Positions 1-5,815 of a stretch of 6,640 nucleotides of DNA are shown here, one piece after another; within the stretch, counting starts at the first letter, position 1, and each line of letters opens with the position of its first letter. The stretch comes from JAFGKK01 sp049684495 (GTDB taxonomy: Bacteria > Chloroflexota > Anaerolineae > Anaerolineales > RBG-16-64-43): NCBI GenBank assembly GCA_049684495.1, contig JBAVFZ010000378.1, positions 1 through 6,640 on the forward strand. The letters run 5' to 3'. The notes beneath the pieces were generated by a model. That model searched no databases and had not been told where the DNA came from. It was given only the letters and a program-made list of their open reading frames with translations. The translations under genes and the position numbers were made by a program.

Positions 1-397
1 GTGCGGCATTCAAACGGGAGACGATGGTTTTCGCTTCGGCCTGGAAGGAAACACCCAGGGACGGCGCGACCTCGAGCAGCATTCCGATCTGCGGATTATC
101 GTTGATGCTCGTCCCGGTATCCCAGACCTTCAGCACCTTGGCCTGGGCGGTGACGCCGTTCTTGATCCGGGGTGGGTCGATGATCCGGTAAAAATGCCAC
201 AAGGTATAAAGGACGACGCCCAACACGATGATCATGATGGGGATCGGGATAAAATCTCCGGTTTCCAGCATGCGCGGGATGTTCATCTCGCGGACCACGG
301 ACCAGTCCGTTTCCTGGATGGCGCCATACAGGCCGCCTCCGATGCTGATGACGGCGATGACCGCGCTGAATAAAAAGATCCATCGGACATTTTTCAT
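1..397 (-). CDS. Partial membrane-anchored protein of unknown function (N-terminal 132 residues)
   Basis: The reading frame opens with ATG at 397-395 and stays open to the left edge, so the C-terminus is missing. A GGAG ribosome binding site lies six bases before the ATG. The start is MKNVRWIFLF. Two hydrophobic helices are visible, at about residues 5-24 and 50-69, followed by a charged RIIDPPRIKNG stretch. The soluble part carries VLKVWDTGTSINDNPQIGMLLEV (split here: VLKVWDTGTSINDN, then PQIGMLLEV, residues 88-110). From memory, this resembles a conserved region of uncharacterised membrane proteins in actinobacteria and Chloroflexota, where 'DTG..INDNP...L.LEV' is often followed by a beta-rich domain and 'VSRL'. 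VSRL is present here at residues 126-129. The role is unknown. It lies 162 nt downstream of the transporter gene and may be a separate unit. An overlapping frame starting at 383 lacks any protein-like pattern. Confidence 0.8.
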   Translation of the reverse strand, partial: MKNVRWIFLFSAVIAVISIGGGLYGAIQETDWSVVREMNIPRMLETGDFIPIPIMIIVLGVVLYTLWHFYRIIDPPRIKNGVTAQAKVLKVWDTGTSINDNPQIGMLLEVAPSLGVSFQAEAKTIVSRLNAA

Positions 398-559
398 GCC
401 ATTCTCCGGGGAGGCGGATCCGCCAACCATAGAAACATACGGTTCATCCGAGGTTGGGTTCTCTCGCGTTTATTTTATCAACGAATCCTTGAGTTTGTCT
501 TGACATTCCGGCCGAAGAATTGCCGGGATGAATCCCGCTCCGCAAACCGGTATCCTGCT

Positions 560-1786
560 TCAAACCGCCGGAGGAAAAACCTGCTTCGGCGTCATGTGGG
601 ATCCGGACCGGACAAACAGCAGGCTGACGATCCCCAGCTGCGCCATGCCCGCCCAGAATAAAAACGGCGCGCCGGGGGCGATCTCCGCCAGCTTGTTCCC
701 GATCGGCGGGGAGATGAGGTTTCCCAGGAAGAAAAACGTCATCGCCAGGCCGGTTGCCGATCCGGCGTAACGGGGTCCGACGCCCTCGGTTTCGACCGCC
801 ATCGTCAGGATCAAGGCGGCCGATCCATCCCGCATCATGCCGGAGAGGGCCACCGCCGCCCATACGGCCCACCCGTCCGCCGCGGCGAGCAGAACGGTTC
901 CGGCCGCCAGCACCGCAAGCGCGCCCAGGAGAATGGTTTTTCGCGAACCCAGACGGTCGGAAAGGTATGCCAGTGGCAGGATGAAGATCAGGCTCATCGC
1001 GTTAAAGATGGAAAGCGCTCCGTCGGCCGCGGTGCCCGGCCAGCCGATGCCGCGCAAGTACATTGGGAGGTAGCCGGAGATGCCCTGTACGCAGCCGCCG
1101 AGTCCCAGGAAGGCGATCCCCAGCAGCCAAATATTCTTCAATTTAATGACGTGCCCCAGCGCCTGCCGGATGGGGACAGATTCGACGGCTTCCGATTCCT
1201 CCCGTGTGTGTTCCGGGTTTAGCCGGACAAAAAACCAGGGGAGGCACAGCATCAGGGCCAGCGCCCCGTAGAAGAACATCACGTTGCGCCAGCCTCCGAG
1301 CAGGGGGGAAAACACCGATGCGCTGAACAGCGATCCGAACAGGAGGCCGAAAGCCATTCCCATCGAAAGGATGCCGTTGGCCAAGCCCAATTGGCGGTGG
1401 GGGAACAGAATTCCGCTGATCTTGAATCCGCTCATCGACACCAGCGGCACAAGCGTGCCGACAACGAGGATGATCATGATCAACGAGAGGAAATTTCCCG
1501 CCAGCCCGCGTGCCGCCGTGGCCAGGGAGACCGAGGCTATCCCTATAATCATGACCCGTTTGGGGCCGAAGCGGTCGATGACCCCCCCGCAAAAGAATCC
1601 GGTAAAGAGGGCGGGAAGCGCTCCGATGCTCCAAACCCAGCCCACCTGAACCAGGTTGAGCTGCAGTTCGGAGGATATCTCGTTGAATAGGACGGAGAGA
1701 CTCATCGACGGTATCCCGATAACGACGGCGACGGTCAGAGCGGATAGACCCAATAAATACCACCGATACCGCGGAGAAATTTTCAA
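560..1786 (-). CDS. Major facilitator superfamily transporter
   Basis: This 408-residue inner-membrane protein has the length and about twelve hydrophobic helices expected of the major facilitator superfamily, which moves small solutes by proton symport or antiport. Motif A is clear in the loop after helix 2 (GGVIDRFGPKRV, residues 67-78). Its second-half counterpart lies after helix 8 (LAYLSDRLGSRK, about 272-283). A charged central loop (PEHTREESEAVESV) separates the halves at about 191-204. The frame stays open upstream to about 2182, but that part overlaps the acyltransferase and is not protein-like. I therefore place the start at the TTG at 1786-1784, which overlaps the acyltransferase stop (TTGA) and has a GGAAAGG binding site seven bases upstream. 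The substrate cannot be read from sequence. The overlap suggests a product or substrate of the acyltransferase, and NarK/CynX-like nitrate or cyanate transport is an alternative. The family call is firm and the substrate is unknown. Confidence 0.92.
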   Translation of the reverse strand: MKISPRYRWYLLGLSALTVAVVIGIPSMSLSVLFNEISSELQLNLVQVGWVWSIGALPALFTGFFCGGVIDRFGPKRVMIIGIASVSLATAARGLAGNFLSLIMIILVVGTLVPLVSMSGFKISGILFPHRQLGLANGILSMGMAFGLLFGSLFSASVFSPLLGGWRNVMFFYGALALMLCLPWFFVRLNPEHTREESEAVESVPIRQALGHVIKLKNIWLLGIAFLGLGGCVQGISGYLPMYLRGIGWPGTAADGALSIFNAMSLIFILPLAYLSDRLGSRKTILLGALAVLAAGTVLLAAADGWAVWAAVALSGMMRDGSAALILTMAVETEGVGPRYAGSATGLAMTFFFLGNLISPPIGNKLAEIAPGAPFLFWAGMAQLGIVSLLFVRSGSHMTPKQVFPPAV

Positions 1787-2988
1787 TGCGTTTCCCTTTC
1801 CTGCATGGAAGCCATCTCGGACACCAATTCCCTTGCCCGGGAGACGATCCGTCCGGCATCCGGATCGCGCGAGGTGAAGGTGCAGCGCATCCGTCCACCG
1901 AAGGTCGCCACGGCGAGAATGCGGTGCCCGGCGAGGTACACGCCCATCGTCGGACCGTGGATCGAAAGCAGGCGGTAGGAGCCGTACGCCTCCGGAATAT
2001 CGAGCCTCCCCACGTTGCTGAGCGAAAGGTCGTAGCGCACGTCGACCGGGGGACGCGAAATCGGATGATCGGCGACCGCCATCATCACCAGCGGATTGGT
2101 GAAGAGTTCCTCGTCGGTGATCGCCGCCAGCGCGCGGCCGGCCCGATGGGCGATCGTCCACGGATGGATCCCGGGCGTGCACTCCAGCCGGATCACCGCG
2201 AGCGATATGTAATTACCGACGGCTTCGCCCGGCGAAGGCGAGAGGCGGCCGCGCAGATCGACCGGACATTCCATGAATCGTACCGGGGAATCTGGCTCCC
2301 GTTCGGCAAACGGGATGGCGAACGCCGCGCAGAGCGCCGCTTGCACCGTCAGCCCGCGGGCTTTGCAGGCGGTGATAAGCGTTGCGGATTCCGCCTCGTT
2401 CCATTCGATCGGGATGGTCCGCATCGGCCCGGACGGAGGCGCGCCGAACTGTGACTTGAAAGCGGCTTGCGGCGCGCCGGAGAAGCGCGCGGCGGTTTCC
2501 AGGATCTTCGCGCGCATCGCGTCCGGGATGAGCTCGCGCATCATTGGCGGGACGAGCGCTTCCGGTTTCCATCCGGGATCCGCCAATAGCGTCATCAGGT
2601 CGCGCAGCGCAAGCATGCTGGCGCGGCCGTCCACGACCAGGTGATCGAACACAATGATGAGATCGGATATTTCCGCGCCGCTCAGCCAGACGCAGCGGCA
2701 AAGCGGCCCGCTGTGATAATCGAACGCCTGGGCGTTCTCCCGTTCGATCTCGCCCACCCAATCCAAGTCCGCCGTGCGCTCGACAATCCGCAGCGGGATC
2801 GGCGGGACATTCTCCGTGGTTATGCCGCCGCCGTTGCCGTCCTTCGCGGGAGCGAGCCGCGCGGCCAGAAGCGGATGGCGCCGGCCCAGCCGGTCCAGCG
2901 CGCTGCGCAGAATCTCCCCGGTCAACGGGCCGCGGACGCGCGCGCAGACGGTGAAGCTGAGGGGGAAGGGCAGCCCCTTGAGCAACAA
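1783..2988 (-). CDS. Condensation-domain / PapA-type acyltransferase
   Basis: The protein is 401 residues from the TTG at 2988, or 412 if it starts at 3021. It has the layout of the chloramphenicol-acetyltransferase-like fold used by NRPS condensation domains, PapA acyltransferases and alcohol acetyltransferases. Seen in order are an N-terminal strand-helix region ending LGRRHPLLAARL (34-45), the catalytic motif DHLVVDG (115-121; predicted base His116, structural Asp120), VDLRGRLSP with GNYIS (243-262), and a C-terminal DLSLSNVGRLDIP strand (320-332). Such enzymes transfer an acyl group from a CoA or carrier-protein thioester to a hydroxyl or amine. The usual first His of HHxxxDG is Asp here, as in some family members. 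No carrier protein or NRPS lies nearby, so it probably acts alone in the cytoplasm. It overlaps the downstream transporter gene by four bases. The conserved N-terminal RLSG..SPLL lies upstream of the TTG, so the true protein is probably longer. Confidence 0.85.
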   Translation of the reverse strand: MLLKGLPFPLSFTVCARVRGPLTGEILRSALDRLGRRHPLLAARLAPAKDGNGGGITTENVPPIPLRIVERTADLDWVGEIERENAQAFDYHSGPLCRCVWLSGAEISDLIIVFDHLVVDGRASMLALRDLMTLLADPGWKPEALVPPMMRELIPDAMRAKILETAARFSGAPQAAFKSQFGAPPSGPMRTIPIEWNEAESATLITACKARGLTVQAALCAAFAIPFAEREPDSPVRFMECPVDLRGRLSPSPGEAVGNYISLAVIRLECTPGIHPWTIAHRAGRALAAITDEELFTNPLVMMAVADHPISRPPVDVRYDLSLSNVGRLDIPEAYGSYRLLSIHGPTMGVYLAGHRILAVATFGGRMRCTFTSRDPDAGRIVSRARELVSEMASMQERETH

Positions 2989-3021
2989 TGGGCTTTGCCC
3001 GCCGGAGAGCCGGAATTCGAT

Positions 3022-3035
3022 GGGGAACGCTCCTT
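3022..3035 (-). promoter_or_regulatory. Strong ribosome binding site facing an ATC codon
   Basis: On the minus strand AAGGAG (3035-3030) is followed by eight bases and then ATC (3021-3019), in frame with the acyltransferase. An in-frame TAA at 3036-3034 lies just before it. There is no ATG, GTG or TTG at the expected spacing. The first standard candidate, TTG at 2988, has only a weak GGCGGG upstream. The 11 residues read from the ATC, IEFRLSGGQSP, fit the usual N-terminus of this fold. The site therefore suggests either a rare ATC start or a recent change of ATG to ATC. Confidence 0.5.
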
Positions 3036-3060
3036 AATTATGAAGAATGTCAGTAAAGTC

Positions 3061-3120
3061 TAACATAATGAAGTAGGGGCCAACATAATGAAGTAGGGGC
3101 TAACATAATGAAGCAGGGGC
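3061..3120. repeat. Three tandem copies of a 20-bp repeat
   Basis: Three head-to-tail units begin at 3061, 3081 and 3101 and read YAACATAATGAAGYAGGGGC. They differ only at position 1 (t, c, t) and position 14 (t, t, c). The last ten bases of the third copy run into the left arm of the adjacent palindrome, so the array looks like duplication of one end of a palindromic element. It lies between the caspase and acyltransferase genes. Confidence 0.9.
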
Positions 3121-3141
3121 GACCCATTGGGTCGCCCCTGC
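3113..3141. repeat. Perfect 13-bp inverted repeat with 3-nt loop
   Basis: The arms GCAGGGGCGACCC (3113-3125) and GGGTCGCCCCTGC (3129-3141) are exact reverse complements around ATT. The stem is very stable. It sits 62 nt past the caspase stop codon and could end or stabilise that transcript, but no T-run follows on the minus strand, so it is not a typical intrinsic terminator. Its AGGGGCGACCC core resembles palindromes that, from memory, are dispersed in many environmental bacterial genomes. Confidence 0.85.
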
Positions 3142-3149
3142 GGTTGCTA

Positions 3150-3172
3150 GGGATCAGGGTGAAGGGCGAGGG
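3150..3172 (+). other. Potential G-quadruplex motif
   Basis: Four GGG runs occur at 3150, 3157, 3164 and 3170, with loops ATCA, TGAA and CGA, which meets the usual G3N1-7 rule. The G-rich strand is the template strand for the flanking minus-strand genes, so the RNA would be C-rich. It lies directly beside the palindrome and downstream of the caspase gene. Confidence 0.5.
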
Positions 3173-3203
3173 ATAGGATGATTCTAAAAGGAAGCGCTGC
3201 TTA

Positions 3204-4019
3204 TCACTCCAGCACCTTCCACTTCTTCATGCTTTTGGGCCCGTAGAGGTTCGGCGTTTGCGGGTACTCTCTCGAGGGGAGAACATTGCGGATGGCTTCG
3301 TACCAATCCGCGTACGTTGCCGATTTGGCCAGCTTGGCAAGGGTTTGCAGTGCGACAAATGTGAACGCGCCATTCGGGCGGCCCTGGAAATATGCATCGT
3401 ATGAATATTCCGTTTCCTGGCAGCCCGCCAGCAACAGGCTGGCGTTCCGCCCGGGAGGGCTGGAACGCTGAACGGCGCGGCGGATGCCGAACCGGGCCGT
3501 TTCGCGTTTGGTGAGGAAGGCGGCGGGCGGCAGGAAGCGCACGGATGTGTGGCGGGCTTTTACTCCCCGCGCGTCCGGCGGGGTGGTGATCGGCGCGAAC
3601 CGCGACACCGTTCCGGAGTTGCAGGAATCGGAGATCATTACAAGCTTCACGCCCGTTTTGCGCGCCGAGTAGAGGTCGAACAGCTCGTCGTCGGTGATCG
3701 GGCCGCGCGATCGCACGTCGTACGGGCAAAGGCATTCGTCCGTGCCGTCCGGCTCGTCTCCGTCCTCGTCCGGAACGAAGGAGCCGTGCCCGGAATACTG
3801 GACCACGACCAGGTCGCCGGCGACTGCGCCCGCCAGGATTTTCTGGATCCCGGAGCGCATGGCCTTGCCGGTTGCCTGCCGGTCGATCAGCCGCCCGGTG
3901 GAAAATCCGCGCCGGGCAAGTTCCGCACTCCAGTCGTCGGCGTCGTTCACGCAACCGGCCAGGTCGCTTTCGGTTCCGGGGTAGTCGTTGATCCCGATGC
4001 ACAGAGCATATTTCGCCAT
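3204..4019 (-). CDS. Caspase-fold cysteine peptidase (prokaryotic metacaspase/orthocaspase, peptidase family C14)
   Basis: This 271-residue protein is essentially one caspase-like domain with no signal peptide or membrane helix. The opening MAKYALCIGINDYPG with LAGCVNDADDW (20-30) is the usual first strand and helix. The catalytic dyad is intact: His78 in YSGHGS and Cys133 in DSCNSG. Between them lies the acidic stretch DEDGDEPDGTDECLCPYD (84-101), typical of type I metacaspases. The late motifs LAGCQETEYSYDAYF (197-211), GAFTF and YPQTPNLYG (252-260) also fit prokaryotic family members. Known relatives cleave after Arg or Lys, not Asp, often need calcium, and have been linked to stress response and regulated death. 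The start ATG has AAGGAGG nearby. The gene follows two paralogous membrane proteins by 37 nt, in a likely operon, so a membrane target or partner is plausible but inferred. No sensor or regulatory domain is fused to it. Confidence 0.95.
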   Translation of the reverse strand: MAKYALCIGINDYPGTESDLAGCVNDADDWSAELARRGFSTGRLIDRQATGKAMRSGIQKILAGAVAGDLVVVQYSGHGSFVPDEDGDEPDGTDECLCPYDVRSRGPITDDELFDLYSARKTGVKLVMISDSCNSGTVSRFAPITTPPDARGVKARHTSVRFLPPAAFLTKRETARFGIRRAVQRSSPPGRNASLLLAGCQETEYSYDAYFQGRPNGAFTFVALQTLAKLAKSATYADWYEAIRNVLPSREYPQTPNLYGPKSMKKWKVLE

Positions 4020-4056
4020 GGCAATCCCCTCCTTGGGCCCGCGGCCGCCCGCCGGA

Positions 4057-4470
4057 TTACTTCGGCCTGGGTTTTAAGAATAGACCAACCCCACCGATAA
4101 CCAGAAAGAGTGCGCCGATCGAGAGGGCGAAGGAGGACCAGAAAATCCGGGAGAAGAAGAATGACATATGAATCGGAGAGAGCCTGTCGATCAGGAACAG
4201 CGCGATCACGGCCAATCCGATGAGGCCCATCAGCAAGGGCGGGATTTTATCTCCCGCATCCCAGACCAGCACGAGCCAGCATACACCTGCGACTACCGTG
4301 GCGAGAACCAGGCCGATTACGGCTTCGCCGAAGAACGGGGCATATACCCGGTGCGTAAAGAACAGATTGCATGGCGACACAGTGCCGCCGCACGAATGGG
4401 TGACGGCATAGAGGAACAGCGATGCAAAAATGATTCCCAGAACAACGAGGATGGTTTTAAGAGCGCGCAT
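4057..4470 (-). CDS. Small four-helix membrane protein, paralogue 2
   Basis: The protein is 137 residues of unknown function. Hydrophobic helices lie at about 5-24, 49-70, 78-95 and 113-132, with a basic tail (LKPRPK). The first loop holds two Cys residues, CGGTVSPC at 27-34, which could form a disulfide if the loop faces outward. After helix 2 comes LVWDAGDK (68-75), matched by LVWNAGGK in the gene upstream. The two proteins have the same length and helix spacing, so they look like a tandem duplication that has diverged strongly. GGGAGG sits four bases before the ATG. The gene is 46 nt downstream of its paralogue and 37 nt upstream of the caspase gene, so the three are probably co-transcribed. 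I do not recognise a named family, and no catalytic motif is visible. Confidence 0.85.
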   Translation of the reverse strand: MRALKTILVVLGIIFASLFLYAVTHSCGGTVSPCNLFFTHRVYAPFFGEAVIGLVLATVVAGVCWLVLVWDAGDKIPPLLMGLIGLAVIALFLIDRLSPIHMSFFFSRIFWSSFALSIGALFLVIGGVGLFLKPRPK

Positions 4471-4516
4471 GGATCCTCCCGATTCTCTGAAGGAGACGTT
4501 TCGGCGGATACCGGGC

Positions 4517-4930
4517 TTATCCGGTCCGGCGTTTGGTGAAGAATCCCGCCATGCCGAATGCGATATTCAGACCATTGAACAGATGGGATGTCGAGGATGT
4601 AGGCACGGCCCAAAAGATTGTATCGATGAGGCGGAGCCCGTTTGGAAGCACGATCAGGAAAACCAGTTCGCCCATCAATCCGAGGAACAACACACCCGCC
4701 GCGGCAAGTTTGCCTCCCGCATTCCAAACCAGGAGGAGGTAGACGGAAACTCCGTATGAGGCGGCCATGGCCAGCGCGGCCGCCAAGTGGACGAACATCT
4801 GGATCGTGGATTCCTGGCTCCGGAACGCATAACCGGGACTCGCCGAGAAGCAGAAATAACTCAACAACCATGCGGCTATTGTGGCGAGTACGGCGGAGAG
4901 GATGACCGATACCGTCTTTGCGCAACCCAT
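4517..4930 (-). CDS. Small four-helix membrane protein, paralogue 1
   Basis: The protein is 137 residues, exactly the length of the next gene downstream. Predicted helices lie at about 5-27, 44-68, 75-95 and 115-131, followed by a basic KRRTG end. The loop after helix 2 reads LVWNAGGK (67-74), the counterpart of LVWDAGDK in the neighbour, and GLMGELVFLI parallels GLIGLAVIALFLI in helix 3. The first loop is longer and lacks the neighbour's Cys pair. A strong AAGGAGG lies four bases before the ATG. It is the first gene of the probable three-gene unit ending in the caspase, behind a promoter candidate at 5004-5032. No family is recognised. Roles as a channel, sensor or caspase substrate are possible but not shown by the sequence. 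Confidence 0.85.
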   Translation of the reverse strand: MGCAKTVSVILSAVLATIAAWLLSYFCFSASPGYAFRSQESTIQMFVHLAAALAMAASYGVSVYLLLVWNAGGKLAAAGVLFLGLMGELVFLIVLPNGLRLIDTIFWAVPTSSTSHLFNGLNIAFGMAGFFTKRRTG

Positions 4931-5003
4931 AAGCCCTCCTTTTTCGGTTCGCGTTTGTGATGGGGGAGATCGGCTGCTGTTCGCGCCCCCGGGGATGAAA
5001 AGA

Positions 5004-5032
5004 ATTCTATCCGGAATCTATCGAACCGGCAA
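5004..5032 (-). promoter_or_regulatory. Sigma-70-type promoter candidate for the membrane-pair/caspase unit
   Basis: On the minus strand, TTGCCG (5032-5027) and TAGAAT (5009-5004) are 17 bases apart. They match the consensus at 4/6 and 5/6 positions. Transcription would start near 4997, giving a leader of about 66 nt before the ATG at 4930. The site is in the spacer just after the methyltransferase stop, so the downstream genes could be expressed independently. Confidence 0.45.
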
Positions 5033-5052
5033 ATTCAAAGGCGGGTGGAGGA

Positions 5053-5592
5053 TTATTTTCTCGGTGTCCAGCGCGGGATCAGGAACGGCGTGGCCCGCTT
5101 GTACTCCAGATAATCCGCGCCAAACCGCGCCGCGAGTTCCTTCTCCTCAATGAGTTTGCAGTAGAGCAGCAGCGCGCCGCCGGCGAGCAGGACGAGCGCC
5201 AGCGCGGATAAGGATCCGAGGATGAATCCGATCCCCGAGTAGGCGAAGATGGTGCCAAGCGTCATCGGGTTCCGGCTGTATGCAAACGGCCCTCGGGCGA
5301 CGATTTTTTGCGTCGGCATCATCGGGACCGGCGTGCCCCGGCCGGATGTCACCTGGGTTCCGATCGCCCACATCGCCAGAAAGCAGCCGCCGGCCATGAG
5401 CAGAACGCCCGCGATGATATTCCATACTCCTTCCCCAAAACGCGGGATCGACAAACCCCGGTCGATTTTTTCGGAGAGCCAGAAAAGCGTGACCGGAAGG
5501 AACAGCAGGAAGAAAATGCCCTCCGGGATGAATGCCATCAGCCGCTGGTTGAGCGTAAACTCCCGTTTGGCCCAATCCTTATAAATTTTCAC
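5053..5592 (-). CDS. Isoprenylcysteine carboxyl methyltransferase-like membrane protein (ICMT/PEMT family)
   Basis: This 179-residue protein has about four to five hydrophobic helices (near 21-39, 57-77, 112-130 and 130-147) and the C-terminal signature of the ICMT/phospholipid methyltransferase group. That signature is RGPFAYSRNPMTLG (100-113), then EEKELAARFGADYLEYKRATPFLIPR (149-174; given here as EEKELAARFG plus YLEYKRATPFLIPR). In characterised relatives these segments bind S-adenosylmethionine, and the enzymes methylate lipids or isoprenylated cysteine at the membrane. Bacterial members mostly have unknown acceptors, so the substrate stays open. The start is GTG at 5592-5590. AAGGAGG lies four bases upstream, which is a little close, but an ATG three bases nearer that site is out of frame. 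A near-consensus promoter precedes the gene, and 122 nt separate it from the membrane-protein pair. Confidence 0.88.
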   Translation of the reverse strand: MKIYKDWAKREFTLNQRLMAFIPEGIFFLLFLPVTLFWLSEKIDRGLSIPRFGEGVWNIIAGVLLMAGGCFLAMWAIGTQVTSGRGTPVPMMPTQKIVARGPFAYSRNPMTLGTIFAYSGIGFILGSLSALALVLLAGGALLLYCKLIEEKELAARFGADYLEYKRATPFLIPRWTPRK

Positions 5593-5612
5593 ACATCCTC
5601 CTTGAGTGCCAA

Positions 5613-5628
5613 TGTATCAATTGTATCA
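5613..5628. repeat. Direct repeat TGTATCA, possible operator
   Basis: TGTATCA occurs at 5613-5619 and 5622-5628, nine bases apart, between the predicted transcription start and the methyltransferase start codon. The CAATTG where the two copies meet is palindromic. A regulator could bind here, but two short A/T-rich repeats are weak evidence. Confidence 0.3.
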
Positions 5629-5636
5629 CAGAACTA

Positions 5637-5664
5637 ATTGTATTTTATTCCCGTATCTTGTCAA
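5637..5664 (-). promoter_or_regulatory. Near-consensus sigma-70 promoter of the methyltransferase gene
   Basis: On the minus strand TTGACA (5664-5659) is a perfect -35 box. It is followed after 16 bases by TACAAT (5642-5637), a 5/6 match to the -10 box. The start point would fall near 5630, leaving a leader of about 38 nt with the AAGGAGG site. The spacer is A/T-rich against GC-rich surroundings, as expected for a promoter. This is the clearest promoter in the window. Confidence 0.7.
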
Positions 5665-5692
5665 GCGGGGATCGAAGAAGAGCCGCGGCGTG

Positions 5693-5717
5693 GAAACGCG
5701 AGGGCGCCAGGACGCAA
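5693..5717. repeat. Degenerate ACGC(G/A)A(A/G)G-type short repeats
   Basis: The stretch AAACGCGAGGG, CGCCAGG, ACGCAAAG contains related units of about eight bases. It resembles, from memory, decayed 'cgcaaag' tandem repeats common between genes in environmental bacteria. It lies in the spacer between the HAD and methyltransferase genes. Boundaries are approximate. Confidence 0.3.
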
Positions 5718-5815
5718 AGTGGAAAAAGGAATGAGCTCCCAAGGATGTCAGGGGGCCGGAGAATTCTGCGGTTTACAGGGCAATGGGATCCATGAAAAGT
5801 ACAATGAGTGAATCG

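Noticed and set aside
413..424. GGCGGATCCGCC palindrome as an operator of the partial membrane gene
   Set aside because: A single 12-bp palindrome containing a restriction-like core, with no second site and no clear promoter nearby.
509..514. TTGACA on the plus strand as a -35 box
   Set aside because: No -10-like sequence lies 16-18 bases downstream and no plus-strand gene follows.
524..537. CGGGAT-GA-ATCCCG hairpin just past the transporter stop, as a terminator
   Set aside because: The stem is short with a two-base loop and no T-run follows on the minus strand.
1143..1898. 251-residue minus-strand frame inside the transporter
   Set aside because: Out-of-frame shadow rich in Arg, Pro and Gly with no domain pattern.
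1787..2182. N-terminal extension of the transporter frame (MHARDPS...)
   Set aside because: It overlaps the well-supported acyltransferase, is Arg/Gly/Asp-rich with no helix, and the transporter helices begin directly after the TTG at 1786.
1786..2454. 222-residue plus-strand frame opposite the acyltransferase
   Set aside because: Antisense shadow rich in Arg and His, caused by high GC at third codon positions.
3061..3120. The three tandem repeats as a CRISPR array
   Set aside because: The units are directly adjacent with no spacers, and there are no cas genes.
3184..4002. 272-residue minus-strand frame overlapping the caspase gene
   Set aside because: Arg/Pro-rich shadow. The caspase frame has all catalytic motifs and a ribosome binding site.
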